DNA of 64,000 nt from Variovorax sp. V93 (GTDB taxonomy: Bacteria; Pseudomonadota; Gammaproteobacteria; Burkholderiales; Burkholderiaceae_C). The stretch lies in assembly GCF_041154485.1 (NCBI RefSeq), contig NZ_AP028670.1, positions 868,001 through 932,000 on the forward strand, given 5' to 3'. Below are positions 34,605 to 43,481 of this stretch, in pieces; position 1 is the stretch's first letter, and the number at the start of each line of letters is the position of its first letter. A model generated the notes under the pieces. The model ran no database searches. It saw nothing but the letters and a program-made list of their open reading frames with translations, and was not told the DNA's origin. Position numbers and translations under genes: made by a program.

Positions 34605-34711
34605 AAGATACCCATGGCATGGGTATCTTTAGAATTACCTATTTGGCGGGTATTTTGACCAATACCCACCATATTGGTAAACTGCAGGTTACCCATTACG
34701 TTGGTGTTGCC
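34605..34711 (+). promoter_or_regulatory. hipBA operator array: four sites with 27-bp period
   Basis: Four degenerate palindromes start at 34609, 34636, 34663 and 34690, exactly 27 bases apart: TACCCATGGCATGGGTA, TACCTATTTGGCGGGTA, TACCCACCATATTGGTA and TACCCATTACGTTGGTG. The first lies inside a 25-base palindrome with 12-bp arms (34605-34629). The form TACCC-N7-GGGTA is close to the TATCC-N8-GGATA sites bound by E. coli HipB. The array ends at the hipB ATG, so HipB should repress its own operon. Confidence 0.75.
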
Positions 34712-35017
34712 ATGCAGCAAGTCCTCTCGGTTCCATCGCAGCTCGGCGTGCTTCTCAAGGCGGCCCGCAAGGAAGCAGGCATCTCTCAGGTGAAGCTGGC
34801 CGAGCGGCTCGGCATCAGCCAGAGCCGCATGTCCCATATGGAGCTCAACCCCGGCTCGGTGAGCCTGGAGCAGCTGCTTGCGCTCTTCGGTGTGCTGGGC
34901 CTCGAGATCATGGTCGGCTCGAAAAATCCAGCGAAGCGCTCGACTGCGCAAGCACCAGATGCCGGCTATCCGAGCCCAAGACATGTCGCCAGCGAGCCGC
35001 CCGCTCCGGAGTGGTGA
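34712..35017 (+). CDS. hipB: HipB-like antitoxin (Xre family)
   Basis: A 101-residue protein with an Xre HTH (LGVLLKAARKEAGISQVKLA, then RLGISQSRMSHMELNPG) and a short Pro/Ala-rich tail. In hipBA systems HipB binds HipA and the operators. ATG 34712 follows the fourth operator. The frame upstream is open through the operator array, but that text is palindromic repeats and is not taken as coding. hipA starts 3 bases after its stop. Confidence 0.9.
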   Translation: MQQVLSVPSQLGVLLKAARKEAGISQVKLAERLGISQSRMSHMELNPGSVSLEQLLALFGVLGLEIMVGSKNPAKRSTAQAPDAGYPSPRHVASEPPAPEW

Positions 35018-35019
35018 GC

Positions 35020-36357
35020 ATGACGCGTACATCGAACATGCCGGCGCTTTCCATCTGGGCCAACGGCGAGCGCGTCGGCACCTGGCGCATTCCTGCGCGC
35101 GGGGCGGACGAGTTGCGCTACGACGACGCCTGGGTCGGCTCGCCGACAGGGCGCCCGCTCTCGCTCTCCTTGCCGCTGGTTGGCAGCTTCATCCACAAGG
35201 GCCTGGTCGTCCAGAACTACTTCGACAACCTGCTGCCCGACAGCAGGCCCATTCGCGAGCGCATCGCGAGCCGCTTCAGGACGCGCACGGCGCAGCCCTT
35301 CGACCTCCTGCAGGCCATCGGCCGCGATTGCGTGGGCGCCATCCAGTTGCTGGGCGAAGACGACAGTCCGGCGGATGTCGATGGCATCGAGGGCGAGGCA
35401 ATGAGCGAGGCCGACGTCGAGAAGCTGCTGCAGCAGACCGTCGATCCCGGCAGGTTCGCTGCGCAATCCGCACCCGAAGACGCGTTGCGCATCTCCCTGG
35501 CCGGCGCCCAGGAGAAGACCGCGCTGCTGTGGCACGAGGGCCAATGGCTTCGCCCGCACGGCTCGACGCCCACCACGCACATCCTGAAGTTGCCGCTGGG
35601 CCTGGTCGGCCACCGCAAAGCCGACTTCAGCACCTCGGTGGAAAACGAGTGGCTCTGCCTGAACATCCTGCAGGAGTACGGCATACCCGTGCCCCGCACG
35701 GCCGTCCTGCGCTTCGGCTCGCAGAAGGTGCTGGCCGTCGAACGCTTCGATCGCAGGCTGCACTCGTCCGGCAACTGGTGGCTGCGCCTGCCGCAGGAAG
35801 ACTTCTGCCAGGCCCTGGGCAGGCCGTCGCACCTGAAGTACGAGGCCGACGGTGGTCCCGGCATGATCGACCTGGCGGGGGTGCTTCGAAGCTCGGTCGA
35901 TGCCCAGCAGGACCTGGCTACGCTCATCACCGTGCAATTGCTCTTCTGGATGCTCGGCGCGCCCGATGGGCATGCGAAGAATTTCAGCATCGCATGGTTG
36001 CCGATGGGCCGCTACAGACTGACACCTGTCTACGACGTGATGTCCATCTGGCCCGTGGAGGGCAACGGGCCGAACCAGTTCTCCAAGCACGAGGCCAAAC
36101 TGGCCATGGCCCTGATCGGCAAGAGCAAGCACTACCAATTCAAGGCCATACAGCGACGCCATTTCAATGCCATGGCACAGAAGTGCCACTACGGGCCGGA
36201 CGCGGAGGACCTCATCCAGCGCGTGCTCGCATCAACACCCGGCGTGATCGACCGGATCGCCGCGCGCCTGCCCGAGCACTTTCCGGCCGCGGTGTCGGGC
36301 CGCATTCTCGAAGGGCTCGCCCGTTCCGCCAGGGCGCTGGAGGCCATGCCGCCTTGA
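35020..36357 (+). CDS. hipA: HipA-like serine/threonine kinase toxin
   Basis: A 445-residue HipA. E. coli HipA phosphorylates glutamyl-tRNA synthetase and induces persistence. Here the key parts are intact: N-terminal HipA_N domain (LPLVGSFIHKGLVVQNYFDN, LLPDSRPIRERIASRF), LRISLAGAQEKTALLW with Ser159 at the place of the autophosphorylated Ser150, DGHAKNFSI with catalytic Asp316, and VYDVMS with Asp339. ATG 35020 is preferred to two GTGs upstream that overlap hipB. All catalytic residues suggest an active toxin. Confidence 0.93.
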   Translation: MTRTSNMPALSIWANGERVGTWRIPARGADELRYDDAWVGSPTGRPLSLSLPLVGSFIHKGLVVQNYFDNLLPDSRPIRERIASRFRTRTAQPFDLLQAIGRDCVGAIQLLGEDDSPADVDGIEGEAMSEADVEKLLQQTVDPGRFAAQSAPEDALRISLAGAQEKTALLWHEGQWLRPHGSTPTTHILKLPLGLVGHRKADFSTSVENEWLCLNILQEYGIPVPRTAVLRFGSQKVLAVERFDRRLHSSGNWWLRLPQEDFCQALGRPSHLKYEADGGPGMIDLAGVLRSSVDAQQDLATLITVQLLFWMLGAPDGHAKNFSIAWLPMGRYRLTPVYDVMSIWPVEGNGPNQFSKHEAKLAMALIGKSKHYQFKAIQRRHFNAMAQKCHYGPDAEDLIQRVLASTPGVIDRIAARLPEHFPAAVSGRILEGLARSARALEAMPP

Positions 36358-36387
36358 AGGCCCCCGTCCTCGTACCGCCGGTGCGGC

Positions 36388-37035
36388 TCAGCGCAGCGGC
36401 AGCGCGATGCAGCCCGCGAGCGGAATCTGCGGAACGTGATCGAGCCGTGCGCTGCTCGCAATGACGATCGCGTGGCCCGCGCGTCCGGCCCGCGCCGCGA
36501 CGGCCTTCCACAGGCAGCCGATCGATCGCGCATCGAGCGCGCCTTCGGGTTCGTCGAGCAGCACCAGCGGACGTCCCGAGGCCAGCGCCGCCGCCAGCCA
36601 GACCTTGCGCTTCGATCCGGTCGAGAGCATGTACATCGGCTTCTCGATGTGCGGTGCCAGCGAAAACCCCTCGACCAGCGCCTGCCACTGCGCCGCATCG
36701 AAACCCGCATCGCCTTCGCCCAGGGTGGCGGTGCATGCACGCGCGGTGACCTGGTCGAAGGCTTCGGTGGCCGGGTCGCAGAAGAACACGTTGCGCCTGT
36801 AGGCCTCGGGCTGCGTGTCGAGGCGCGCGCCTGCGAGCGTCAGCCTTCCGGACGCGGGAAGCATGCCCGCAATCACGCGCAGCAGGGTCGACTTTCCGCT
36901 GCCCGTGTCGCCATACAGCAGCGTGACGCCCTCGCCCACCGAAGCGCACCAGCCGGATGCGAGCGCGGGCTGGCCCGGATAGGAAAAGCCCAGGTCGTGG
37001 ACCTGGAGGATGGCGGGTGATGTCGGGGCGTTCAT
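36388..37035 (-). CDS. Orphan ABC ATPase downstream of phnCDE
   Basis: A 215-residue ABC ATPase, shorter than PhnC. Walker A is [19 protein letters not shown], the signature is MLSTGSKRKVWLAAALASG (LSTGSKRK in place of LSGGQ) and Walker B is PLVLLDEPEGALD. The size and signature resemble the CcmA-like group. No cognate permease is nearby. It is 65 bases after phnE on the same strand and may be read with phnCDE, but its link to phosphonates is unproven. Confidence 0.75.
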   Translation of the reverse strand: MNAPTSPAILQVHDLGFSYPGQPALASGWCASVGEGVTLLYGDTGSGKSTLLRVIAGMLPASGRLTLAGARLDTQPEAYRRNVFFCDPATEAFDQVTARACTATLGEGDAGFDAAQWQALVEGFSLAPHIEKPMYMLSTGSKRKVWLAAALASGRPLVLLDEPEGALDARSIGCLWKAVAARAGRAGHAIVIASSARLDHVPQIPLAGCIALPLR

Positions 37036-37100
37036 GGGCGTGCGGAAGTCCTCGCCGGATTCTGCCTCGCCCGCGGACGCCCTCCCGTCCTCAGCTCGGA

Positions 37101-37913
37101 TCAGATCAGGAACTTGCGGATGCGGGCCGACGCCAGGTCGATGGCACTCACGCTCACCACGATGATCAGCATCACCGCGCAGGTCTCGGCGTACTGGAAA
37201 CCACGGATGATTTCCCACAGCACCACGCCGATGCCGCCCGCGCCCACCATGCCCACCACCGAGGCCGAACGCACGTTCGATTCGAAGCGATAGAGCGCAT
37301 ACGAGATCCACAGCGGCATCACCTGCGGCAGCACGCCGTAGACGATCTCGTGCAGCGCGCTGGCGCCCGTGGAGCGGATGCCTTCCACCGGCTGCGGATC
37401 GATGGCTTCCACGGCTTCGGCGAACAGCTTGGCCAGCACGCCGGTGGTGTGCACCCACAGCGCCAGCACGCCGGCGAAGGGGCCCAGGCCCACGGCCACC
37501 ACGAACAGCATCGCGAACACCATTTCGTTGATGGCGCGGCAGCTGTCCATGAGGCGGCGCACCGGCTGGTAGATCCACCAGGGCACGATGTTGGCGGAAG
37601 CCAGCAGCGCCAGCGGCACGGCGCTCACCACCGCCAGCGCCGTGCCCCACAGCGCGATCTGCAAGGTGACGACCATCTCCTGCAGGTACATGCGCCACTG
37701 CGTGAAGTTCGGCGGAAAGAACTCGGCCGCGTAGGTGGCCATGTTGCCGGAATCGCGCCAGAGTTCGAACGGGCGCATGTCGGCGCCCTTCCAGGACGCG
37801 GCCAGCAGGATCAGCAGGCCCGCCCACGCGAGCTGCCAGGCGAGGCTGCGCCTGGGAGCGGCGGACGCCGCAGGCGCCAGGCTCGGGCGGACGAGAGGGA
37901 CCGTGGGTTGCAT
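37101..37913 (-). CDS. phnE: Phosphonate ABC transporter permease
   Basis: A 270-residue inner-membrane permease with five to six helices and the PhnE pattern: [40 protein letters not shown] and the EAA-like loop [20 protein letters not shown], then [20 protein letters not shown]. It pairs with PhnC and PhnD. Start may be GTG 37922 or ATG 37913; neither has a strong ribosome site. A single phnE is present, not the split or duplicated forms seen elsewhere. Confidence 0.92.
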   Translation of the reverse strand: MQPTVPLVRPSLAPAASAAPRRSLAWQLAWAGLLILLAASWKGADMRPFELWRDSGNMATYAAEFFPPNFTQWRMYLQEMVVTLQIALWGTALAVVSAVPLALLASANIVPWWIYQPVRRLMDSCRAINEMVFAMLFVVAVGLGPFAGVLALWVHTTGVLAKLFAEAVEAIDPQPVEGIRSTGASALHEIVYGVLPQVMPLWISYALYRFESNVRSASVVGMVGAGGIGVVLWEIIRGFQYAETCAVMLIIVVSVSAIDLASARIRKFLI

Positions 37914-37959
37914 GGCGGACACAGTGCAGCAGGAAAGGAGAGCGGCAGGCGGCGCGCGC

Positions 37960-38907
37960 TCAGTTCAGCGCGGCCAGCTTCTTGTCGATGTCGGCCAGCC
38001 TGGCTTTCTTGTCGGCGTCGCCGAGCACGGTGTCGGCCTCGATCTTGGTGCGCTGGCCGAACAGGTCGAGCTGGCGGATCGGCAGCAGCTGCTTGTCGCT
38101 CGATTCCTTGAAGCCCGAGAGCTTCGAGATCTTCATGACGATCTCCTTCTCGCGCGGATCGGTCTTGGCGTAGTTGTAGAAGAAATTGCGCAGCTTGGCC
38201 TTGGTCGCCTCGGGCAGGTCCTTGCGCATGACGAGCGGATCGAGCGGAATCAGCGGCGAGGTCCAGACGATCTTGATGTCCTTGAACTTCTCGGGGAAGC
38301 GTTCCTTCACCTTCTCGAGGTTTTCGCTGTTGTTGGTGGCCACGTCGACCTGCTTGTTGGCCACGGCCAGCGCGTTGGTCTCGTGGTTGGCGCTGCGCGT
38401 CACCTTGAAGATCGACTTGGCATCGAGCTTGTTCTGCGCGAAGACGTAGAAGCCCGGCACCAGGTAGCCCGAGGTCGAGTTGGGATCGCCGTTGCCGAAG
38501 CTCAGGTTCTTCGCGTTCTTGAGCACGTCGTCGAGCGTGTTGAGCGGGCTCTCTCGGTTCACGATCAGGTGCGAGTAGTAACCCTGCGTGCCGTCGGCGT
38601 TGACCATCTGCGCGAACACCTCGCCGCCCGCGCGGTCCACCGCTTCCATGGCCGACTTGTTGCCGAACCAGCCGAGGTGCACCTTGTTGAAGCGCATGCC
38701 TTCGATGATGCCGGCGTAGTCGGGTGCGAAGAAGGCCGTGACCTTGAGGCCGGTCTGGCGGCTCATGTCGTCGATCAGCGGCTGCCAGTCGCCCTTGAGG
38801 TTCTGCGTCGCCTCGGTCGAGATGATGCCGAAGTTGATGTCCTGCGCGAGCGATGCGCCCGCAAGGCCGAGGCCCAGCACGGCGGCGGCAACGATTTTCT
38901 TGATCAT
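37960..38907 (-). CDS. phnD: Phosphonate-binding periplasmic protein
   Basis: A 315-residue receptor. Signal peptide [20 protein letters not shown]; then [40 protein letters not shown] and [20 protein letters not shown], matching the PhnD family, and [17 protein letters not shown], the phosphonate-binding loop. It delivers ligand to PhnCE. Second gene of the phnCDE operon. Confidence 0.95.
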   Translation of the reverse strand: MIKKIVAAAVLGLGLAGASLAQDINFGIISTEATQNLKGDWQPLIDDMSRQTGLKVTAFFAPDYAGIIEGMRFNKVHLGWFGNKSAMEAVDRAGGEVFAQMVNADGTQGYYSHLIVNRESPLNTLDDVLKNAKNLSFGNGDPNSTSGYLVPGFYVFAQNKLDAKSIFKVTRSANHETNALAVANKQVDVATNNSENLEKVKERFPEKFKDIKIVWTSPLIPLDPLVMRKDLPEATKAKLRNFFYNYAKTDPREKEIVMKISKLSGFKESSDKQLLPIRQLDLFGQRTKIEADTVLGDADKKARLADIDKKLAALN

Positions 38908-38956
38908 GGATGGCTCCAGGAGGATGGAAAGGATGGAAAGACGCGTTCTTCGCGGG

Positions 38957-39823
38957 CTATGCGGCTTGCGCAGCCCACGACACGGGAGCAGTCGGGTTCA
39001 GCACGTGCACGTTGGTGCCTTCGGGTGCCGGGATCGGCGCGACGGGCCGCAGCAGCTCGTCGGCCTGCACGCCGTACAGCTCGCGCAGCAGCGCGGGCGT
39101 GAGCGCCGAGGACGGGCCGTCGAACACCACCTGCCCCTGGTTCAGCGCCACCACGCGCGGGCAGTACTTCATCGCGATGTCGACCTGGTGCAGCGACACG
39201 ATCACGGTGCAGCCGTCCTCGCGGTTGATGCGCGCGAGGATCTCCATCACCTTGCGCGAGGACTCGGGGTCCAGCGATGCAATGGGTTCATCGGCCAGCA
39301 CCACCTTGGCGCCCTGCACCAGCGTGCGCGCAATGGCCGCGCGCTGCTGCTGGCCACCCGACAGCGTGGAGGCGCGCTGCGCATGGCAGTCGGCAATACC
39401 CACGCGCCCGAGGGCCTCGAGCGCCAGCGCGCGCTCCTGCGCCGTGAACATGCGCAGCCAGCTGCGCCACCAGGGCATGCGGTGCAGCGAGCCGACGAGC
39501 ACGTTCACCAGCACCGGCAGCCGCGCCACCAGGTTGAACTGCTGGAACACGAAGCCGACCTGCGAGCGCAGCTTGCGGATGTCGCGGTGGATGCGGCCGC
39601 CCTTCTGCACGCAGCAGCCGTCGATCTCGATCATCGAATCGGTGCCGCCATCGGCCGCCACCAGGCCGGCCACGTGCCGCAGCAGGGTGGATTTGCCGGA
39701 GCCCGAGGCGCCGATCAACGCCACCATCTCGCCGCGGTTCACGGCCAGGTTGACGTCGCGCAGCGCATGCCGGCCGTTGGCGAAGTGCTTGTTCAGTTGG
39801 TGGATGCGCAGGACACCGGTCAT
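38957..39823 (-). CDS. phnC: Phosphonate ABC transporter ATPase
   Basis: A 288-residue ATPase: [20 protein letters not shown] (Walker A), [20 protein letters not shown] (signature), [20 protein letters not shown] (Walker B), and the PhnC-type stretch [19 protein letters not shown]. Length is somewhat over the usual 260 because of a C-terminal tail. It is the first gene of the transporter operon. The promoter holds Pho half-boxes and a PhnF-like site. Confidence 0.95.
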   Translation of the reverse strand: MTGVLRIHQLNKHFANGRHALRDVNLAVNRGEMVALIGASGSGKSTLLRHVAGLVAADGGTDSMIEIDGCCVQKGGRIHRDIRKLRSQVGFVFQQFNLVARLPVLVNVLVGSLHRMPWWRSWLRMFTAQERALALEALGRVGIADCHAQRASTLSGGQQQRAAIARTLVQGAKVVLADEPIASLDPESSRKVMEILARINREDGCTVIVSLHQVDIAMKYCPRVVALNQGQVVFDGPSSALTPALLRELYGVQADELLRPVAPIPAPEGTNVHVLNPTAPVSWAAQAA

Positions 39824-39837
39824 CTTGGATTCCAAAG

Positions 39838-39849
39838 TCGTCTAGACAA
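39838..39849. promoter_or_regulatory. PhnF-like operator before phnC
   Basis: TCGTCTAGACAA, centred on the palindrome GTCTAGAC, lies 15-26 bases before the phnC ATG. It differs at two of twelve places from TTGTATAGACAA in the phnG/phnF spacer, and resembles the mycobacterial PhnF site TGGTATAGACCA as I recall it. Confidence 0.7.
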
Positions 39850-39869
39850 GTGAAGTCTCGCGAGACGTC

Positions 39870-39909
39870 GTGACATGCGCGCGACAGCTGTGCGACATTG
39901 CGGCGACAG
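39870..39909 (-). promoter_or_regulatory. Double Pho box before phnC
   Basis: On the minus strand CTGTCGC, ATGTCGC, CTGTCGC and ATGTCAC stand with exactly four bases between each, an 11-bp period. A PhoB box is two 7-bp repeats (consensus CTGTCAT) with a 4-bp spacer, so this is two boxes in a row. It ends 47 bases before the phnC ATG, leaving room for a -10 box and the PhnF-like site. Confidence 0.8.
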
Positions 39910-39929
39910 CCCCGAACCGCGCCTTCGGT

Positions 39930-41087
39930 TCAGATCACGCGCCGGCCCTGGCGCCACACGCCGCGCACCACCGGGTGCCGGGCGCCGTCCGCCAGCGTGG
40001 TGATGCGCACCTGCACCAAGTCGGCGCGCAGCCCCGGCTCCAGGCTGCCGCGGTCGTGCAGGCCGGCCGCGCGCGCGGGTGCGCGGCTCACCATCGCCAC
40101 CGCCTCGGGCAGCGTGCAGATGCCCTCGTCCACCAGCCGCATCACGGCACTCATGAGGCTGCCGGGCACGTAGTCGGAAGAAAGGATGTCGAGCAGCCCC
40201 TGGCGCGCCAGCTCGGCCGCGGCCACGTTGCCCGAGTGCGAGCCGCCCCGCACCACGTTCGGCCCGCCCATGATGTTGGCGAGCCCGCGTTCGCGCGCCG
40301 CGCGCGCGGCCGCCAGCGTGGTCGGGAATTCCGACATGCTGGCGCCCTCCGCATGCGCCTGCGCCACATGCGCCACGGTGGTGTCGTCATGGCTCGCCAG
40401 CGCAATGCCGTGCAGGCGGCAATGCGCGACGAAGTGCCGGCGGTGGGGTTCCGCATAGCGCGTCTGCAGCGACACGGCCTCGGACACGCGGCGGTCGAAC
40501 TTGTCGTCGCTCCAGCCCTTCTTGCCGGTGTAGTAGATGCGCGCGACCTCGATGTTCTCCCACTGGCGCTGGCCCGGCGTGTGGTCCATGAGCGAGATCA
40601 TCGACAGGCGCGGGTGGTTGCGGAACGGCTCGAACAGCTCGATGGTGTTGGGTGCCGGCAGCTCGCAGCGCACGTGCAGGTGGTGGTCGGCGCGCAGCAG
40701 GTCGCTCTCGATGCAGCCGTCGAGCACGTCGAGCAGCGTGTCCCAGGTGCTGCCGCGCAGGCTCTCGGGGTCGGACTCGCCCACGCCCAGCGCGTCGAAC
40801 ACCGTGGTGATGCCGGCGGCCGCCACCTCGGCATCGTGCGCGAGCAGCGCGGGCATCTCGGCCCACTGCACCTTGGGGCGCGGCATCAGGTGCCGCTCCA
40901 GGTTGTCGGTGTGCACCTCGACCAGCCCGGGAAACAGGTAGTCGCCCTCGAGGTCGAGCGTGCCCGCCGCGATGGCGCCGCTGTCCAGCGCCTCGATGCG
41001 CCCGTTCGCCACCGAGAGCGCGCCGTGCACCACCTCGCCGGCCAGCACCATGCGCGCGTTGGAAAAGACGATGGGTGCTGCGCTCAT
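39930..41087 (-). CDS. phnM: C-P lyase pathway triphosphate hydrolase
   Basis: A 385-residue amidohydrolase-superfamily enzyme, PhnM, which removes diphosphate from ribose-1-methylphosphonate-5-triphosphate. Metal-site motifs: GLVEVHTDNLERHLMPRP (H-x-D variant typical of PhnM), HHLHVRCE, LASHDDTTVAHV, and MGGPNVVRGGSHSGNVAA with DILSSDYVP. Overlaps phnL by four bases. Last gene of phnGHIJKLM. Confidence 0.95.
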   Translation of the reverse strand: MSAAPIVFSNARMVLAGEVVHGALSVANGRIEALDSGAIAAGTLDLEGDYLFPGLVEVHTDNLERHLMPRPKVQWAEMPALLAHDAEVAAAGITTVFDALGVGESDPESLRGSTWDTLLDVLDGCIESDLLRADHHLHVRCELPAPNTIELFEPFRNHPRLSMISLMDHTPGQRQWENIEVARIYYTGKKGWSDDKFDRRVSEAVSLQTRYAEPHRRHFVAHCRLHGIALASHDDTTVAHVAQAHAEGASMSEFPTTLAAARAARERGLANIMGGPNVVRGGSHSGNVAAAELARQGLLDILSSDYVPGSLMSAVMRLVDEGICTLPEAVAMVSRAPARAAGLHDRGSLEPGLRADLVQVRITTLADGARHPVVRGVWRQGRRVI

Positions 41088-41800
41088 GGCCGGGTGCTCC
41101 TGAAGTCGCCCACGTTGACGCGGCGGGTGGCCACGGCCGCACCCACCTCGGCGTCGTGGAAGATGCCGACGATGGCCGCGCCGCGGGCCGTGGCCTCGCG
41201 AATCAGCTCGATCACGGTGGCCGTGTTGGCGGCATCGAGCGAGGCGGTGGGCTCGTCCAGCAGCAACAGCGGCTTGGGCTTGATCATGTTGCGCGCGATG
41301 TTGATGCGCTGCTGCTCGCCGCCCGAGAAGGTGGCCGGCGGCAAGTGCCACAGGCGCTCGGGGATGCGCAGCCGCGCGAGCCAGCGGCGCGCCTCGGCGC
41401 GCGCGGCCTCGATGCCCGCGGGGTCGTCGCCGGCGTCCTCGGCGAGCGGCTCGGCCACCACGTCGAGCGCGGGCACGCGCGGGATCACGCGCAGGAACTG
41501 GCTCACGTAGCCGATGGTCTCGCGCCGCAGCCGCACCAGCTCGCGCGGCGCCACTTCGGTCAGGTCCACCGGGCCGGCCGGCGCCTGCACCGTGATGCGG
41601 CCCGCGCTGGCGCGGTAGTTGGCATAGATGAGCTTGAGCAGCGTGCTCTTGCCCAGGCCCGAGGCGCCGTCGAGCACCACGCATTCGCCCGCGCTCACGC
41701 TGAGGTCGACCGCGTCGAACACCGGCAGCTCCAGCTGGTTCTGGTGGTGCAGCGTGAAGCGCTTGGCCACGCCCTGGAGAAGAAGCAAGGGGGTCGTCAT
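41084..41800 (-). CDS. phnL: C-P lyase complex ABC-type subunit
   Basis: A 238-residue ABC-fold protein: CVVLDGASGLGKSTLLKLIY (Walker A), ATFSGGEQQRINIARNMIKP (signature), LLLLDEPTASLDAANTATVI (Walker B). The stretch QFLRVIPRVPALDVVAEPL is PhnL-like. PhnL works with the C-P lyase core rather than as a transporter. Overlaps both neighbours by four bases. Confidence 0.95.
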   Translation of the reverse strand: MTTPLLLLQGVAKRFTLHHQNQLELPVFDAVDLSVSAGECVVLDGASGLGKSTLLKLIYANYRASAGRITVQAPAGPVDLTEVAPRELVRLRRETIGYVSQFLRVIPRVPALDVVAEPLAEDAGDDPAGIEAARAEARRWLARLRIPERLWHLPPATFSGGEQQRINIARNMIKPKPLLLLDEPTASLDAANTATVIELIREATARGAAIVGIFHDAEVGAAVATRRVNVGDFRSTRP

Positions 41801-42588
41801 GGCTGGAGCACCGAGGAAACGAGGAGTTGGGTGTAGGCGTGCTGCGGGTCGTCCAGCACCTGGTCCGTGAGGCCGGTCTCGACCACGCGGCCCTGCTGCA
41901 TCACGACCATGCGGTGCGCGAGCAGCCGCGCCACCGCCAGGTCGTGCGTGACGACGATGGCCGCAAGCTGCATCTGGCGCGTGAGCTGGCGCAGCAGATC
42001 GAGCAGGCGCGCCTGCACCGACACGTCCAGGCCCGAGGTCGGCTCGTCCATGAACACCAGCCGCGGCTGCGTGACCAGGTTGCGCGCGATCTGCAGGCGC
42101 TGGCGCATGCCGCCCGAAAAAGTGCGCGGCGTGTCGTCGATGCGCGCCGGGTCGATCTCCACGCGCTGCAGCCAGTCGGCCGCGGTGGCGCGCACGCGGC
42201 CGTAGTGCCGCTCGCCCAGGCCCATGAGGCGCTCGCCCACATTGGCGCCAGCCGAGACGTCCATGCGCAGGCCGTCGGCCGGGTTCTGGTGCACGAAGCC
42301 CCAGTCGGTGCGCGAAAGCAACCGCTGCTGGGCCTCGGTCATCGCGAACACGTCCTGCAGGCCGCCGCCGCGCACATGGAACTGCACGCTGCCGGCATCG
42401 GGGCGGCTGCGCGCGGCAATGGCGTCGAGCAGGGTCGACTTGCCCGAGCCCGATTCACCGACCACCGCCAGCACCTCGCCGGGCCAGAGGTCGAAGGAGG
42501 CGTCGTGCAGCGCCACGCGGTCGCCGTAGCGCTTGCCGACGCCGCGCACGCGCAGCAGCGGAAGGAGAGAATCTTGCGCGGCGTTCAT
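41797..42588 (-). CDS. phnK: C-P lyase complex ABC-type subunit
   Basis: A 263-residue ABC-fold protein that binds the PhnGHIJ core. [20 protein letters not shown] (Walker A), WGFVHQNPADGLRMDVSAGA (Q-loop typical of PhnK), RTFSGGMRQRLQIARNLVTQ (signature), LVFMDEPTSGLDVSVQARLL (Walker B). Overlaps phnJ and phnL by four bases each, showing a tightly coupled operon. Confidence 0.95.
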   Translation of the reverse strand: MNAAQDSLLPLLRVRGVGKRYGDRVALHDASFDLWPGEVLAVVGESGSGKSTLLDAIAARSRPDAGSVQFHVRGGGLQDVFAMTEAQQRLLSRTDWGFVHQNPADGLRMDVSAGANVGERLMGLGERHYGRVRATAADWLQRVEIDPARIDDTPRTFSGGMRQRLQIARNLVTQPRLVFMDEPTSGLDVSVQARLLDLLRQLTRQMQLAAIVVTHDLAVARLLAHRMVVMQQGRVVETGLTDQVLDDPQHAYTQLLVSSVLQP

Positions 42589-43481
42589 GCGAGAACTCCG
42601 TCCACGGCGGCCGCATCGGTCGCCGGGTCGGGCGCAGCGGCAACGCTGTCTGCCTGCTGCCGCGACTGGCAGTAGTCGGAATCGGAGCACACATGCATGC
42701 GCGTGCCCTGATCGTCGGTGATCACCTCGTCGAGGAAGCTGTCGGTCGCGCCGCAGAGCGCGCAGGGCGTGTCCCAGCGCTGGATCTCGAAGGGATGGTC
42801 CTCGAAGCTCAGGCTTTCGACCGGCGTGTAGGGCGGCACGGCGTAGATGCGCTTCTCGCGGCCGGCGCCGAACAGCTGCAGCGCGGGGTTCATGTGCATC
42901 TTCGGGTTGTCGAACTTGGGGATCGGCGACGGCGACATCACGTAGCGGCCGTTCACGAGCACCGGATAGTCGTAGGTGGTGGCGATGTGGCCGTAGCGCG
43001 CGATGTCCTCGTAGAGCTTCACGTGCATCAGCCCGTACTCGGCCAGCGCGTGCAGCGTGCGCGTGGCGGTCTCGCGCGGCTCCAGCCGCTGCATCGGCTC
43101 GGGCACCGGCACCTGGTAGACCAGCACCTGCCCTTCGGCGAGCGATGCCTCGGGGATGCGGTGGCGCGTCTGGATCAGCGTGGCCTCGGCCGTGCGCGTG
43201 GTGGTGTCCACGCCCGTGGTGCGCTCGAAGAAGCGGCGGATGTTGACGGCATTGACGGTGTCGTCGGAGCCCTGGTCGATCACCTTGAGCACATCGCGCG
43301 GGCCGATGACCGCCGCGGTCACCTGGATGCCGCCGGTGCCCCAGCCGTAGGGCAGCGGCATCTCGCGCGAGCCGAAGGGCACCTGGTAGCCCGGAATGGC
43401 CACGGCCTTGAGGATGGCGCGGCGGATCATGCGCTTGGTGCGCTCGTCGAGGTAGGCGAAGTTGTATTCGGTGGTCGTCAT
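42585..43481 (-). CDS. phnJ: C-P lyase catalytic subunit (radical SAM)
   Basis: A 298-residue PhnJ, the radical-SAM subunit that breaks the C-P bond of ribose-1-phosphonate-5-phosphate. The four essential Cys are present: PCALC gives Cys240 and Cys243, VCSDSDYC gives Cys265 and Cys271. Also RAILKAVAIPGYQVPFGSRE and IPKFDNPKMHMNPALQLFGA. A 25-residue Ala/Asp-rich tail follows the last Cys. Overlaps its neighbours by four bases. Confidence 0.97.
   Translation of the reverse strand: MTTTEYNFAYLDERTKRMIRRAILKAVAIPGYQVPFGSREMPLPYGWGTGGIQVTAAVIGPRDVLKVIDQGSDDTVNAVNIRRFFERTTGVDTTTRTAEATLIQTRHRIPEASLAEGQVLVYQVPVPEPMQRLEPRETATRTLHALAEYGLMHVKLYEDIARYGHIATTYDYPVLVNGRYVMSPSPIPKFDNPKMHMNPALQLFGAGREKRIYAVPPYTPVESLSFEDHPFEIQRWDTPCALCGATDSFLDEVITDDQGTRMHVCSDSDYCQSRQQADSVAAAPDPATDAAAVDGVLA

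Noticed and set aside
34600-34711. In-frame 9-residue repeats (T-H-x-x-G) directly before hipB
   Set aside because: They are the translation of the 27-bp palindromic operator array. The ATG at 34712 starts the HTH protein at the expected length.
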